Assembly (NCBI GenBank): GCA_016795365.1
Contig: JAEUHN010000034.1
Coordinates: 55,206-119,205, forward strand
Direction: 5' to 3'
Origin: Verrucomicrobiaceae bacterium
GTDB lineage: Bacteria > Verrucomicrobiota > Verrucomicrobiia > Verrucomicrobiales > Verrucomicrobiaceae
Length of the DNA: 64,000 bases
Below are positions 1 through 7,908 of the stretch, piece after piece (the first letter of the stretch is position 1; each line of letters opens with the position of its first letter). Position numbers and translations under genes: made by a program. The notes beneath the pieces were generated by a model. The model made no database searches, was not told where the DNA came from, and saw only the letters and a program-made list of their open reading frames with translations.

Positions 1-413
1 ACGGGAATGCCGGCATAGATCGGACCAGCGATCGATGAGGAGACACCGGGCACGATCTCAAACGGGATACCTGCGGCGGCGAGTTCAGCGGCTTCTTCAG
101 CACCGCGACCGAACAGCACGGGATCGCCGCCCTTGAGACGCGTGACCACCTTGCCTTCCTTGGCTTTGGCAACGATCAGGGCGTTGATCTGATCCTGGGT
201 CAACGTGTGGTCCTTGGCCTTTTTGCCTGCATAGATTCGTTCGCTGCCGGGCTTGGCCATGCGGAGGAATTCCGCATTGCTGAGGTAGTCATAGACCAGC
301 ACGTCAGCGATCTCTATGCACTCCTTGGCTCGAAGGGTGAGCAGTCCAGGGTCTCCGGGGCCTGCGCCCACGAGGTAAACAATGCCGGAGGAAGAAGCAG
401 GGTCTGATTTCAA
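1..413 (-). CDS. cobA: Uroporphyrinogen-III C-methyltransferase (SUMT), N-terminal part, cut by window edge
   Basis: This is the N-terminal 137 codons of a SAM-dependent uroporphyrinogen-III methyltransferase, which makes precorrin-2 for siroheme and cobalamin. The glycine-rich SAM loop [12 protein letters not shown] lies near the N-terminus, followed by the family signatures [18 protein letters not shown] and PGVSS. No ATG is available before the first conserved motif. The TTG at 411-413 gives a compact start, but no clear Shine-Dalgarno sequence precedes it, so the start is uncertain. The gene follows hemC by about 30 bases in the same direction, so it is probably the distal gene of the ccsA-hemA-hemC operon. 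Homologues in this position are often fused to a C-terminal HemD (uroporphyrinogen-III synthase) domain; that part lies outside the window, so fusion cannot be judged. Confidence 0.88.
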   Translation of the reverse strand, partial: MKSDPASSSGIVYLVGAGPGDPGLLTLRAKECIEIADVLVYDYLSNAEFLRMAKPGSERIYAGKKAKDHTLTQDQINALIVAKAKEGKVVTRLKGGDPVLFGRGAEEAAELAAAGIPFEIVPGVSSSIAGPIYAGIP

Positions 414-445
414 AGCAGAAGAATAGCGGGGTGGAAGGCGGTGCC

Positions 446-1399
446 TTAGCGCACTCGGTCAGCGAGGCGGCGGGCGAGAGTAAGGGGGCTGTCGATGGAG
501 AAGGCGGCGGTGGCTTCCACGGGCGGAGCGAGGGGATTATGCTCGGGGAAGACGCGCACGGTCATGTGCAGCTTGCGATCTTCGATCCAGGTGTGAGCAC
601 CGACCGGTGTCTGGCAGCCCGCCCCAAGCAGACGGAGGAACTCGCGCTCCGCTTTGATGCGTGCCTCGGTTTCTGGATGATTGATCTTGGCGAAGACATC
701 ACGGATGTAGCCATCCTTGGCATTCACTTCGATGGCGATGGCACCCTGGCCAGCGGCTGGGAGGAACTTCTTCGGATCAAGGATCTGAGCGTGGAGCTTC
801 TGATCGTCGATCGTGATGGTGCGCGAGTTGGGCTTGAGCAGGTCCAGCCTCATCAATCCGGCGGCGGCGAGGATGATAGCATCGAGGGGCTGGTCGCCCA
901 GGCACTTGCGGACGCGGGTGGGCACGTTGCCACGCAGATCGACAATCTTCACATCGGGCCGAAGCATGTTCAGTTGTCGCGCACGGCGGACACTGCTGGT
1001 GCCGACGGTGGCACCTTCGGGCAGGGTGTTGAGCGTGAATTTGCCAGCGCTGATGAGGACGTCTTCAATCGGTGCTCGCTCGAGCACGGCGGCGACGGCG
1101 AAGTGCTGCTCCAGCTCGGAAGGCAGGTCCTTCAGGCTGTGGACAGCGGCGTTGATTTGCTTGTTCTCCAGCGCGATTTCCAGCTCCTTGATGAAGATGC
1201 CTTTGTCAACGAGTGCGGCGCCGTCCTTGCCGAACTGGTTGAGCTTCAGGTCCTGGCGTTTGTCACCCGTAGTCTGGATGACGGTGTGGGACACCTCGAG
1301 GAATGGGTGGGCGGCCTGCAGCAGGGCGGTGACCATGCTGGTCTGTTTCAGAGCCAGCTCGCTGCCGCGAGTGCCGAGGATGATTGGATTGCCGTTCAT
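446..1399 (-). CDS. hemC: Porphobilinogen deaminase (hydroxymethylbilane synthase)
   Basis: The 317-residue protein is the usual length for HemC, which polymerises four porphobilinogens into hydroxymethylbilane in the cytoplasm. It starts with the conserved GTRGSELAL segment. HSLKDLP carries the catalytic aspartate at about residue 91. [11 protein letters not shown] supplies substrate-binding arginines, and [11 protein letters not shown] holds the cysteine (about residue 262) that anchors the dipyrromethane cofactor. All key residues are present. The ATG at 1399 lies 13 bases after the hemA stop, so the two genes should be co-transcribed, with cobA following. Confidence 0.97.
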   Translation of the reverse strand: MNGNPIILGTRGSELALKQTSMVTALLQAAHPFLEVSHTVIQTTGDKRQDLKLNQFGKDGAALVDKGIFIKELEIALENKQINAAVHSLKDLPSELEQHFAVAAVLERAPIEDVLISAGKFTLNTLPEGATVGTSSVRRARQLNMLRPDVKIVDLRGNVPTRVRKCLGDQPLDAIILAAAGLMRLDLLKPNSRTITIDDQKLHAQILDPKKFLPAAGQGAIAIEVNAKDGYIRDVFAKINHPETEARIKAEREFLRLLGAGCQTPVGAHTWIEDRKLHMTVRVFPEHNPLAPPVEATAAFSIDSPLTLARRLADRVR

Positions 1400-1412
1400 G
1401 AGAGGTGGAGAG

Positions 1413-2438
1413 TCAGGGTGGCGTGGTGATTCCGAATTTCACGAGCTGCTCTTCGATGAGTTGCTCGCACAGCGCCAGCTGGCGCTCGCGCTCACGACGG
1501 CCATCCTCGGCAATGGCAGAGAGCGCATCGATGTCATAGACATAGACGTCTTCGAGATCGTTGACTGCGGGATCAATGTCACGAGGAACCGCGATGTCGA
1601 TCAGGAAAAGAGGGTGGCCGCGGCGCTGGCGCATCACTTTCTGCACCAGCTCGGGTTTAACGACAAAATGGGGGGCTGAGGTGGAGGAGATAACGATGTC
1701 CACCTCGTGGAGCGCATGCTCCCATTCATCGAACTTCATCGCGGTGCCCTTGAACTCGGCGGCAAGTTCGAGGGCCCGATCGTGGCTGCGATTGCTGACG
1801 ATGATGCTCTGCGCTCCGCGAGAGAGCAGGCTTTGAGCGCAGGTGCGAGCCATCTCGCCTGCGCCGATGAGCATGACGCGGCAGGTCTTGAGATCGAAGA
1901 TTTTACCGGCGAGGTCCACGGCGACGGAACCTACGCTGGTGCTGCCGCGTTGGATCGCGGTCTTTTCGCGCACGAGCTTGCCGACGCTAAAGGCGCGTTG
2001 CACGAGCTTGTTGAGCAGGCGGCTGGTGGTGCCGGATTCGAGGGCCGTTTTGTAAGCTTGCTTGACCTGACCAAAGATTTCCGTCTCGCCCAGAACCATG
2101 CTGTCCAGGCCGCTGACCACGCGGAAGAGGTGACGAGCGGCCTCATCGTCGTCGAGCTTGTAGCAGACGAGAGCTTCGGCCTGATCAGGGGCCAGCTGGA
2201 AATGCTTCACGAGGTAGTCGATCAGCTGATGATGAGCGCGTTCGTTCTCGTGAGCCGCGTAAATCTCCACGCGATTGCAGGTGGAGACGATGACGCTTTC
2301 GCTGAAGGCGGGCAGGGATTGCACCTGGCGATTGGCATCAGGAAGGGTGGCTTCGGGAAAGGCCAGACGTTCCCGCAGTTCCACGGGCGTGGTGCGGTAG
2401 TTGATGCCGAGGCAGACGATGCGTGGTCCCGAACTCAT
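1413..2438 (-). CDS. hemA: Glutamyl-tRNA reductase, short form lacking the C-terminal dimerisation domain
   Basis: HemA reduces glutamyl-tRNA to glutamate-1-semialdehyde with NADPH, the first step of C5-pathway tetrapyrrole synthesis. The catalytic cysteine is in STCNRVEIY (about residue 54). The GLDSMVLGETEIFGQVK signature and the NADPH-binding loop GAGEMA follow. The start is the ATG at 2438, which overlaps the upstream ccsA-like stop as ATGA; an in-frame ATG further upstream would add 20 residues unlike the family. The protein is 341 residues, whereas typical GluTRs are roughly 410-450. It stops just after the spinal helix (EQLVKFG), where others continue into a dimerisation domain. hemC begins 13 bases later, so no frameshifted remainder can lie downstream. 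Confidence 0.95.
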   Translation of the reverse strand: MSSGPRIVCLGINYRTTPVELRERLAFPEATLPDANRQVQSLPAFSESVIVSTCNRVEIYAAHENERAHHQLIDYLVKHFQLAPDQAEALVCYKLDDDEAARHLFRVVSGLDSMVLGETEIFGQVKQAYKTALESGTTSRLLNKLVQRAFSVGKLVREKTAIQRGSTSVGSVAVDLAGKIFDLKTCRVMLIGAGEMARTCAQSLLSRGAQSIIVSNRSHDRALELAAEFKGTAMKFDEWEHALHEVDIVISSTSAPHFVVKPELVQKVMRQRRGHPLFLIDIAVPRDIDPAVNDLEDVYVYDIDALSAIAEDGRRERERQLALCEQLIEEQLVKFGITTPP

Positions 2439-3211
2439 GCTCTCGTCACAATTCCCACGGAGACCAGAGGCACGATGAAGCTCACCACTGCCAGCCACGC
2501 TGTTTGCCGGGCGGAGAGCATACGCCGCCAGATGATCAGGTTGACCCCGAGATACATGAACCAGACGGTCCAGGCGAACACCAGCTTGGGGTTCGAGATC
2601 GGGAGATGAAGAGGGATGGAAGCGGCGAGACCTACGCTCAGCAGAAGCGAGCCTGTGATCGTGAGCCGCTGGATCGCCTTACCCAACTCATGGATCGGAG
2701 GCAGCTGATAGAAGAGGCCGTGAATCCGGTGACGCTTCAGCAAACGCTCCTGCACAAGATACATGATGCCGGTGACGCAAGCCATGGCGAAGGCCGCATA
2801 AGCGATGAGTGAGATGGCAGCGTGCATTTCCAGCCATGCATTCGGTGCCGTGCGGGCCCGAGGCACCGACTGATCAAGCGAGGAGACCAAGGCGAGGGCC
2901 TGGAGCAGAGCGATCATCGGGGCGGTGAAGACGCCGAGCAGCGAAAGCCGATAAGTGGTGCCCACCAGGAAGTAGAGCAGCACGATGGCCCAGCCGATGA
3001 AGATGAAGACCTCGAAGAGATTCGTCAGCGGGCAGCGTCCATGGTCTTGCCCACGCAGGTAAAGGAAAGCTGTCTGGAACAGCAGGCCGATCAGCATGGG
3101 CACCCAATGCCAGCGGCTTTCCTTCCAGGTCCCGGCTTTCAGACTGACCAATGCCTGCACCACCGCCCCGCCGAAGGCGAAAGTGGAGAGGATGAGCAGC
3201 ATGCGGTCCAT
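2435..3211 (-). CDS. CcsA/HemX-type cytochrome c assembly membrane protein
   Basis: A 258-residue polytopic membrane protein with about eight hydrophobic segments. The segment CPLTNLFEVFIFIGW and the histidine in EMHAAISLIAYAAF are typical of the CcsA/HemX/CcmC superfamily, which handles heme at the membrane for cytochrome c maturation or modulates GluTR. It heads the heme operon and overlaps hemA by four bases (ATGA), the arrangement known for hemX-hemA in other bacteria. I prefer the ATG at 3211 (MDRMLLIL) because the 14 codons before it are polar and unlike a membrane protein start; the ATG three codons later is also possible. Whether it works in cytochrome assembly or GluTR control cannot be told from sequence. 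Confidence 0.85.
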   Translation of the reverse strand: MDRMLLILSTFAFGGAVVQALVSLKAGTWKESRWHWVPMLIGLLFQTAFLYLRGQDHGRCPLTNLFEVFIFIGWAIVLLYFLVGTTYRLSLLGVFTAPMIALLQALALVSSLDQSVPRARTAPNAWLEMHAAISLIAYAAFAMACVTGIMYLVQERLLKRHRIHGLFYQLPPIHELGKAIQRLTITGSLLLSVGLAASIPLHLPISNPKLVFAWTVWFMYLGVNLIIWRRMLSARQTAWLAVVSFIVPLVSVGIVTRA

Positions 3212-3396
3212 GGGAAGTGATGAGTGAAATACGGGGCGGCGGAAGTAGCCCAATCAGCGACTTATTCAAGGCGCGGATATTGGCGGGCACTAGTCTTGGG
3301 CGGTGTTCATAGACACAAGCCGCACAAGTGGAGTTGTCGTTCCCAGGCAAATGTTCGTGGACATACCCTGGATGCACGTCTCCCAATGAGTGACAG

Positions 3397-4380
3397 ATGG
3401 TCGTTCAAAAAGCACAACGTCGTGTGGCGCTTCTCATCCTCGTGCTGGGGCTCGCGGCCCTGTCGCGTTGGATGCCTGACTACGTGCCGAGCACGCCACT
3501 TTCAGTAGCGGTAAGCGTCTGGCCGGGGGCGGAGACTCTGATCTTGGCGAGGGAGCTGGGGGAGATTGACGATGCCCAGGTGCGCTTGGTGGAGATGAGC
3601 TGGGATTCTGCTGCGATGCGTGCTCTGGGCAATGGCGCGGTGGATGCTGCCGTTCTGTCGATTGATGAGGTCACTCGACTGAGAGAGAGCGGTCAACGGG
3701 TAAAGGTGGTGTTGGTGTTTGATCAATCACAAGGTGCCGATTCAATCCTCACGAACCACGAAGGAGCCAGACGGGTCGAGGATCTCAAGGGGTTGAAGGT
3801 GGGCGTGGACGTGCGGGGGTCGGGCATGGTCTTGCTGGCCAGTGCGATGAACTCAGTTGGCATGTCGCCTGGAGACGTGCACATCGTGCCCATCGCCCCA
3901 GCCGAGATGGGCGTGGCATTGCAAAGCAGTGCCGTTGATGCGGTCGTCAGCGCGGAGCCCTGGCTGTCTGCGCTGCGGCGAGATGGTTTCAATGAGATCG
4001 ATGTGACTGCCAGGGATCGACAGCTCTTGATACGTGCCCTGGTGGTTTCGTCAGAGGCAGCGCGCGTGAACGCCAATGCTCTCCGATCCGTGATCGCTGC
4101 ACACTTCCGGCTTTTGCCTGCATTGAAGGAGCAGAGAGACGTTCCAGGCATGGAGGCAGTGCTGCGCCGCGAGCGGCTGACCCGCGAGGAGTTCAAGCGG
4201 GTGTTGGCTACTCTGATCCACTACGATCTCGGCACCAACCGGCGCATGCTGGCGTCGCCGGGTGGTGAGCTGGGCACGGTGGCGGCCTTGCTGGAGTCGT
4301 TGATGTTCAAACACGAACTGCTCAGCAGTTCGCCTCGACCTGGAACGTGGTTTGATGCGTCGTTTCTGCCTGCACCATGA
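3397..4380 (+). CDS. Periplasmic substrate-binding-like protein (NMT1/SsuA-type), probable sensor partner
   Basis: The 327-residue protein has an N-terminal hydrophobic segment (about residues 10-22), which would act as an uncleaved anchor or signal peptide. An NMT1/THI5-like periplasmic binding fold follows: VSVWPGAETL, GNGAVDAAVLS, DLKGLKVGVD and AVVSAEPW all match nitrate/sulfonate/taurine-type binding proteins. No lipobox cysteine is visible. No ABC permease or ATPase gene is nearby. Instead its stop overlaps the start of a histidine kinase gene as ATGA, so the two proteins are probably made together. I infer that it presents a ligand to the kinase rather than to a transporter. The ligand is unknown. 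Confidence 0.8.
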   Translation: MVVQKAQRRVALLILVLGLAALSRWMPDYVPSTPLSVAVSVWPGAETLILARELGEIDDAQVRLVEMSWDSAAMRALGNGAVDAAVLSIDEVTRLRESGQRVKVVLVFDQSQGADSILTNHEGARRVEDLKGLKVGVDVRGSGMVLLASAMNSVGMSPGDVHIVPIAPAEMGVALQSSAVDAVVSAEPWLSALRRDGFNEIDVTARDRQLLIRALVVSSEAARVNANALRSVIAAHFRLLPALKEQRDVPGMEAVLRRERLTREEFKRVLATLIHYDLGTNRRMLASPGGELGTVAALLESLMFKHELLSSSPRPGTWFDASFLPAP

Positions 4381-5783
4381 GAATTCTCACGTCCATTCAG
4401 AGTCGCGTGACTTCGCTGGTGCTGGTCTTTGGACTGATCCTGCTGGTAATCAACACTGTGCGCAATGACGCGTGGCTGAGAGAGCGCCAATGGAAGCGTT
4501 TCATGGATGCGGCCGAAAGTGAGGGCACGATGCTGGCGGGAACGATGCAGCACTACATTCGCAACGATCTGGCACGGGCGGCTGAACTGCAGATGAGCTA
4601 CGCGAGCACGGCCGATGATTTGCGGTATGGCATCGTGCTCGATCATGATGATCGTATTGTGCAGGCGACACGTCTGGACTGGGTGGGGCTGACCCTTCCC
4701 GCCTCTCCACCAGCGGATGAACAAACGCAGATCAATCAGGTGAGGCAATCGATGAACAGCACAGTGCAGCGGCGTGATCGTGACCTCGCGGTGGTAGCGA
4801 TGTTTCCCTTCTTTACCCGGTTTGAATCGGTATCACGGGGCGTGGTGGTGCTCCGTTATGATTTGAGTAAAGCACTGGAGCGTGCGCGTCTGGATGCTCT
4901 CCACGAGTCTGCCTCACAGGCCTGTGTGATGATCGCCCTCTGTCTGCTGCTTTGGCTGGTGCTGGATGAAGCCGTCACGCAACGCGTGCGGTCCATCGTG
5001 ACCTACGCCAAGAGAGTTGCTGCGGGGCGTTCTCAAGAGAGACAAGTCGAGGCGCGTGACGATCTTGATCTGATCGCCAACGAATTTGGTCGCACGGTGG
5101 ATGAGTTGCGTGCGGTGGAGGCGCGGTTGCTGGAGGCAGCGGAACGCGAACGCCGCCGTATCGGTGCGGACCTGCACGACGATGTCTGCCAGCGTCTGGT
5201 GGCAGCGCAGCTCAAATCCGGAGTGCTGGCATCCGTGCTTCAAAGTGAGCAGCACTCGCGAGCTTCGCTGGCAGAGGCGGTATCGGAGGAGGTGGCTGGT
5301 TCGGTGCGTCTGGTGCGCAGTGTGGCGCGAGGTCTGGCACCCATGCTGGTCTCGCGAGGGCGCCTTGCCGAGGCTCTGAGCGAGGCTGCATCCGCGCTGG
5401 AGACAGCTTTCTCGGTGCCGTGTGACTGCCATTGCCATCTCGGTGACAAGCCCTTTGCGATCTGGGTCGATACGCACGTTTACAGGATCGTTCAGGAACT
5501 GATGACGAATGCGGTGAAGCATGCCAGGCCCACTCGCATCATCGCGATGGTAGATGTGAAGGATGGAATGCTTTCCATACGGGTGGTCAATGATGGACTG
5601 CCTCTCAGCATCGGTGATCAGCCGGGATTGGGGCTGGAGATGGTCTGGCAGCGAGTGCGTGCGCTCGGCGGCGAACTTACCCTGAGTCCTGGGATCAATG
5701 GCTCCGGGGCCGTCGCTGTATTTGAACTTCGTCTGCAGGACCGGCACTACGTGGATGAGGATCGGCCAGCCCACGGCAGCTAG
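4377..5783 (+). CDS. NarX/UhpB-type sensor histidine kinase
   Basis: A 468-residue membrane kinase. One TM lies at residues 10-25 and a second at about 183-200, enclosing a periplasmic domain of about 155 residues. A HAMP-like linker (RVRSIVTYAKRVAAG) follows. The HisKA_3 dimerisation helix carries the phospho-accepting histidine at about residue 267 in RRRIGADLHDD. The HATPase domain shows the N-box QELMTNAVKHA and the G-box GLGLEMVWQR. HisKA_3 kinases phosphorylate NarL/LuxR-type regulators, and one lies directly downstream in convergent orientation. The start overlaps the stop of the binding-protein gene, so expression is coupled to it. Confidence 0.92.
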   Translation: MRILTSIQSRVTSLVLVFGLILLVINTVRNDAWLRERQWKRFMDAAESEGTMLAGTMQHYIRNDLARAAELQMSYASTADDLRYGIVLDHDDRIVQATRLDWVGLTLPASPPADEQTQINQVRQSMNSTVQRRDRDLAVVAMFPFFTRFESVSRGVVVLRYDLSKALERARLDALHESASQACVMIALCLLLWLVLDEAVTQRVRSIVTYAKRVAAGRSQERQVEARDDLDLIANEFGRTVDELRAVEARLLEAAERERRRIGADLHDDVCQRLVAAQLKSGVLASVLQSEQHSRASLAEAVSEEVAGSVRLVRSVARGLAPMLVSRGRLAEALSEAASALETAFSVPCDCHCHLGDKPFAIWVDTHVYRIVQELMTNAVKHARPTRIIAMVDVKDGMLSIRVVNDGLPLSIGDQPGLGLEMVWQRVRALGGELTLSPGINGSGAVAVFELRLQDRHYVDEDRPAHGS

Positions 5784-6466
5784 ATGCTGCCGCCATGCCG
5801 CTGGGCCTCGGTCCACTTGATCGCCCAGCGCGTGACAGCGGCTCCATCTTCGAGGCCGAGCTTGGTGCGCATGTTCAGCTTGTGAACGTCCACGGTCTTG
5901 GGGCTGATGCGGAGGGAGTCGGCCACCTCGTGCGTGCTCTTGCCTTCGCCCAGAAGCATGAAGACTTCGAGTTCACGATCGCTCAGCGCGTCGATACCGG
6001 ACTTCGCCTTGGGGCGGGAGTCTCCGAGGGCGAAGTTCAGCATGATCTCCTCGGCCATGCTTTCGCTCAGGGCCAGATGGCCGGCTGCGACGCGACGGAT
6101 GGCGCGCTCATACTCGGCATGGGAAGCATCCTTTGTGATATAGCCGCGGGCTCCGGCACGAAGGGAGCGCTGCACGTAGAGTTTCTCTTCGTGCATCGAG
6201 ATCACGAGCATTCGGAGATCGGGATACAAGGTGTGGACGTCCTTGATCAATTCGATGCCGTTGCGATCCGGCAGGGTGATGTCCACGAGGAGGAGATCGG
6301 GCACGAGGGATTCCAGCTGGCTTATGGCTTCGCCAGCGGTGCATGCCATCCAGACCAGCTGGAAGCCGGGCATCGAGTCCAGCAGCACCTTCATGCCTTC
6401 ACGCATGAAGGTGTGGTCTTCAACGAGGGCAACCCGGCAGGGATTTGCAGAGGGCGTTGGATTCAT
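5780..6466 (-). CDS. NarL/LuxR-family response regulator
   Basis: A 228-residue two-domain regulator. The receiver domain has acidic residues ED at positions 16-17, the phospho-accepting aspartate near residue 62 (LLLVDITLPD) and the conserved lysine in TKD. The C-terminal GerE/LuxR helix-turn-helix contains LSDRELEVFMLLGEG, ISPKTVDVHK and LGL. I chose the ATG at 6466 (MNPTPSANP); an earlier in-frame ATG would add 27 low-complexity residues. Its stop overlaps the stop of the HisKA_3 kinase gene by three bases, tail to tail. The kinase type and position make them a likely pair, although they are transcribed from opposite strands. The next gene upstream on this strand ends 28 bases before the chosen start, so read-through from it is possible. 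Confidence 0.93.
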   Translation of the reverse strand: MNPTPSANPCRVALVEDHTFMREGMKVLLDSMPGFQLVWMACTAGEAISQLESLVPDLLLVDITLPDRNGIELIKDVHTLYPDLRMLVISMHEEKLYVQRSLRAGARGYITKDASHAEYERAIRRVAAGHLALSESMAEEIMLNFALGDSRPKAKSGIDALSDRELEVFMLLGEGKSTHEVADSLRISPKTVDVHKLNMRTKLGLEDGAAVTRWAIKWTEAQRHGGSI

Positions 6467-6494
6467 GGTCGTGGAGTTGTTGGATGGCTGGGGG

Positions 6495-7700
6495 CTAGTG
6501 ATCGGAGGGAAAGGCCTTCTTATTTCGAAAGCCCTGGATGCGGGCACCGCCGCTCTTCACTCCATACATTTTCTCGAGGTCCGTGAGTTCCATGAAGATC
6601 CATGGCATCGCAGGTGTTCGTCCGTTCTTTGTGAAGGCGATGTCCGCCGCGATGTAGGTGCATGAGTGAACGGCTTCGCCGCGAGTGTTGATGAACATGA
6701 GGACGTCTCCGAAACGGTAGGGAGCGTCCACTTTGGTGAAGTTCTCCAGGATCGCGCTCGTGGCGGCGAGCTGGGTGAGGTAGTAATCCTGCGGGCTGTA
6801 GTTGAAGAAGTTGAGAGTGGTCCAGTGACAGTCAGGGAGCAATCCCACGCTGATCATCTGTGAGTCGGGGTAGGTGTAGAGAAGCTTGCGAGGTAAGGCG
6901 GGCAGCAGGTGCACAAGATCGAGGTATTGAGCGCCCTTGGTGCCGCGAATGGACCGGAGGATGGGCTCGATCTCTTTACGTCGCAGGTTGATGCCGGTGA
7001 TCCAGTAGTCGAGCAGGGCTTCGATATTGGTATCGGGCGTGATCACCAGGCGTGGCATCAGAGTGCGGGTGCGGCTGAGCTGCTGATAGAGGCTGCGGGC
7101 ATCGCTTTCGCCGCGTGCAGACTTGAGCAGGGCTGGCACATCGCTGAAGGCATCGATCCCGCCGCGGTCAAAGCTGAGCTGGTCGATGAGGGCGATTTTG
7201 TCCTCGGCGAGCTTCGTGCCGCGTGCCCAGAGGCGAGCATTGCTGCTGGGAAAGTAGATGGGGCTCTCTTGAAACGAGTTAGGATGAAACTGCCCGAGGA
7301 ACTGATAGAGCCTGGAGCGGCGCTCGCGTGACACACCCAGGAGGAGCTTGTCACTGGGGAAAAGATACACCCAGTCGCCCTCGCGAATAGGAGTGGGGCC
7401 CGCCAGGAGTTCGAGCACCTCTTCGTTGGTCAATCCATGATCAGTAAGCGTCTTGTTCAGCTCACTGAGTTCCATCTTTGGCACTGCCCAGCGGGTGATC
7501 GTGCTAGGCAGCGGGAAGCGCTCCATCAGAGCGTCTGGAGCCTCCAGGTAGATGTAGAAGTATTCGAGGCTTCCCCAGGGCCCCTCCTGAACGGCGGCCA
7601 CGGTTTCCATTTGCTCAGACGCAGCAGGTTCTGCAGCCGATGAAAAGAGGGACATCTGGAGGAGCACCAGCAGAAGTGGTCGATGAGACAGACGTGGCAT
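6495..7700 (-). CDS. Exported papain-fold-like (NlpC/P60-related?) protein
   Basis: The 401-residue protein begins with a signal peptide (MPRLSHRPLLLVLLQ, cut likely near SSAAEP), which fixes the start at 7700; a longer in-frame extension before it has no signal character. The C-terminal third has DCHWTTLNFF, then FGDVLMFI and VHSCTYIAADI. This spacing resembles the Cys...His layout of papain-fold cysteine peptidases, so Cys in DCHW and His in VHSC are candidate catalytic residues. The fold call is inference; I do not recognise a named family. It is transcribed away from the giant surface-protein gene across a 208-bp region and toward the response regulator, so it could be regulated with either. 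Cell-envelope or secreted location is expected. Confidence 0.6.
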   Translation of the reverse strand: MPRLSHRPLLLVLLQMSLFSSAAEPAASEQMETVAAVQEGPWGSLEYFYIYLEAPDALMERFPLPSTITRWAVPKMELSELNKTLTDHGLTNEEVLELLAGPTPIREGDWVYLFPSDKLLLGVSRERRSRLYQFLGQFHPNSFQESPIYFPSSNARLWARGTKLAEDKIALIDQLSFDRGGIDAFSDVPALLKSARGESDARSLYQQLSRTRTLMPRLVITPDTNIEALLDYWITGINLRRKEIEPILRSIRGTKGAQYLDLVHLLPALPRKLLYTYPDSQMISVGLLPDCHWTTLNFFNYSPQDYYLTQLAATSAILENFTKVDAPYRFGDVLMFINTRGEAVHSCTYIAADIAFTKNGRTPAMPWIFMELTDLEKMYGVKSGGARIQGFRNKKAFPSDH

Positions 7701-7876
7701 GAGCAGGTTATGATGAGGGCTGCCCGCACATATCTGCGCCAAAGTCGTTGATCTATAAGTGATTGGTTTAGACCAGGTGAAGAAACGGTTCAGAAGACAG
7801 CAAGCCCACCGCTTGTGGCGCTGATGTGCGCTGTATTGGCAAAATGAGGACATTACACGCTCCTATCCGAGTGGCC

Positions 7877-7908
7877 CTCCTGGGCTCACGGGCAGGAGCG
7901 GAGTCAAC
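7877..7908 (+). promoter_or_regulatory. Leader hairpin overlapping the ribosome-binding region of the giant gene
   Basis: CTCCTG (7877-7882) pairs perfectly with CAGGAG (7893-7898) around a 10-base GC-rich loop. The purine-rich GGAGCGGAG stretch that would serve as Shine-Dalgarno sequence lies at 7895-7903, six bases before the ATG at 7909, and its first half is inside the 3' arm. The hairpin could therefore limit ribosome access. This is seen in sequence; a regulatory role is inferred. Confidence 0.4.

Noticed and set aside
431..1429. 332-codon plus-strand frame over hemC
   Set aside because: Antisense shadow of a certain hemC gene; no family resemblance.
1413..1440. Frameshift explaining the short glutamyl-tRNA reductase
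   Set aside because: Only 13 bases separate its stop from the hemC start codon, so no lost tail can be present in another frame.
3212..3396. Riboswitch or leader RNA between the divergent heme operon and binding-protein gene
   Set aside because: No strong stem or known conserved motif was found in the 185 bases.
7780..7860. Possible sigma-54 promoter (TGGCGC...TGCGC) upstream of the giant gene
   Set aside because: The GG-to-GC spacing is one base short of the required 10 bp, and the TTGGCA nearby has no GC element, so I do not call it.
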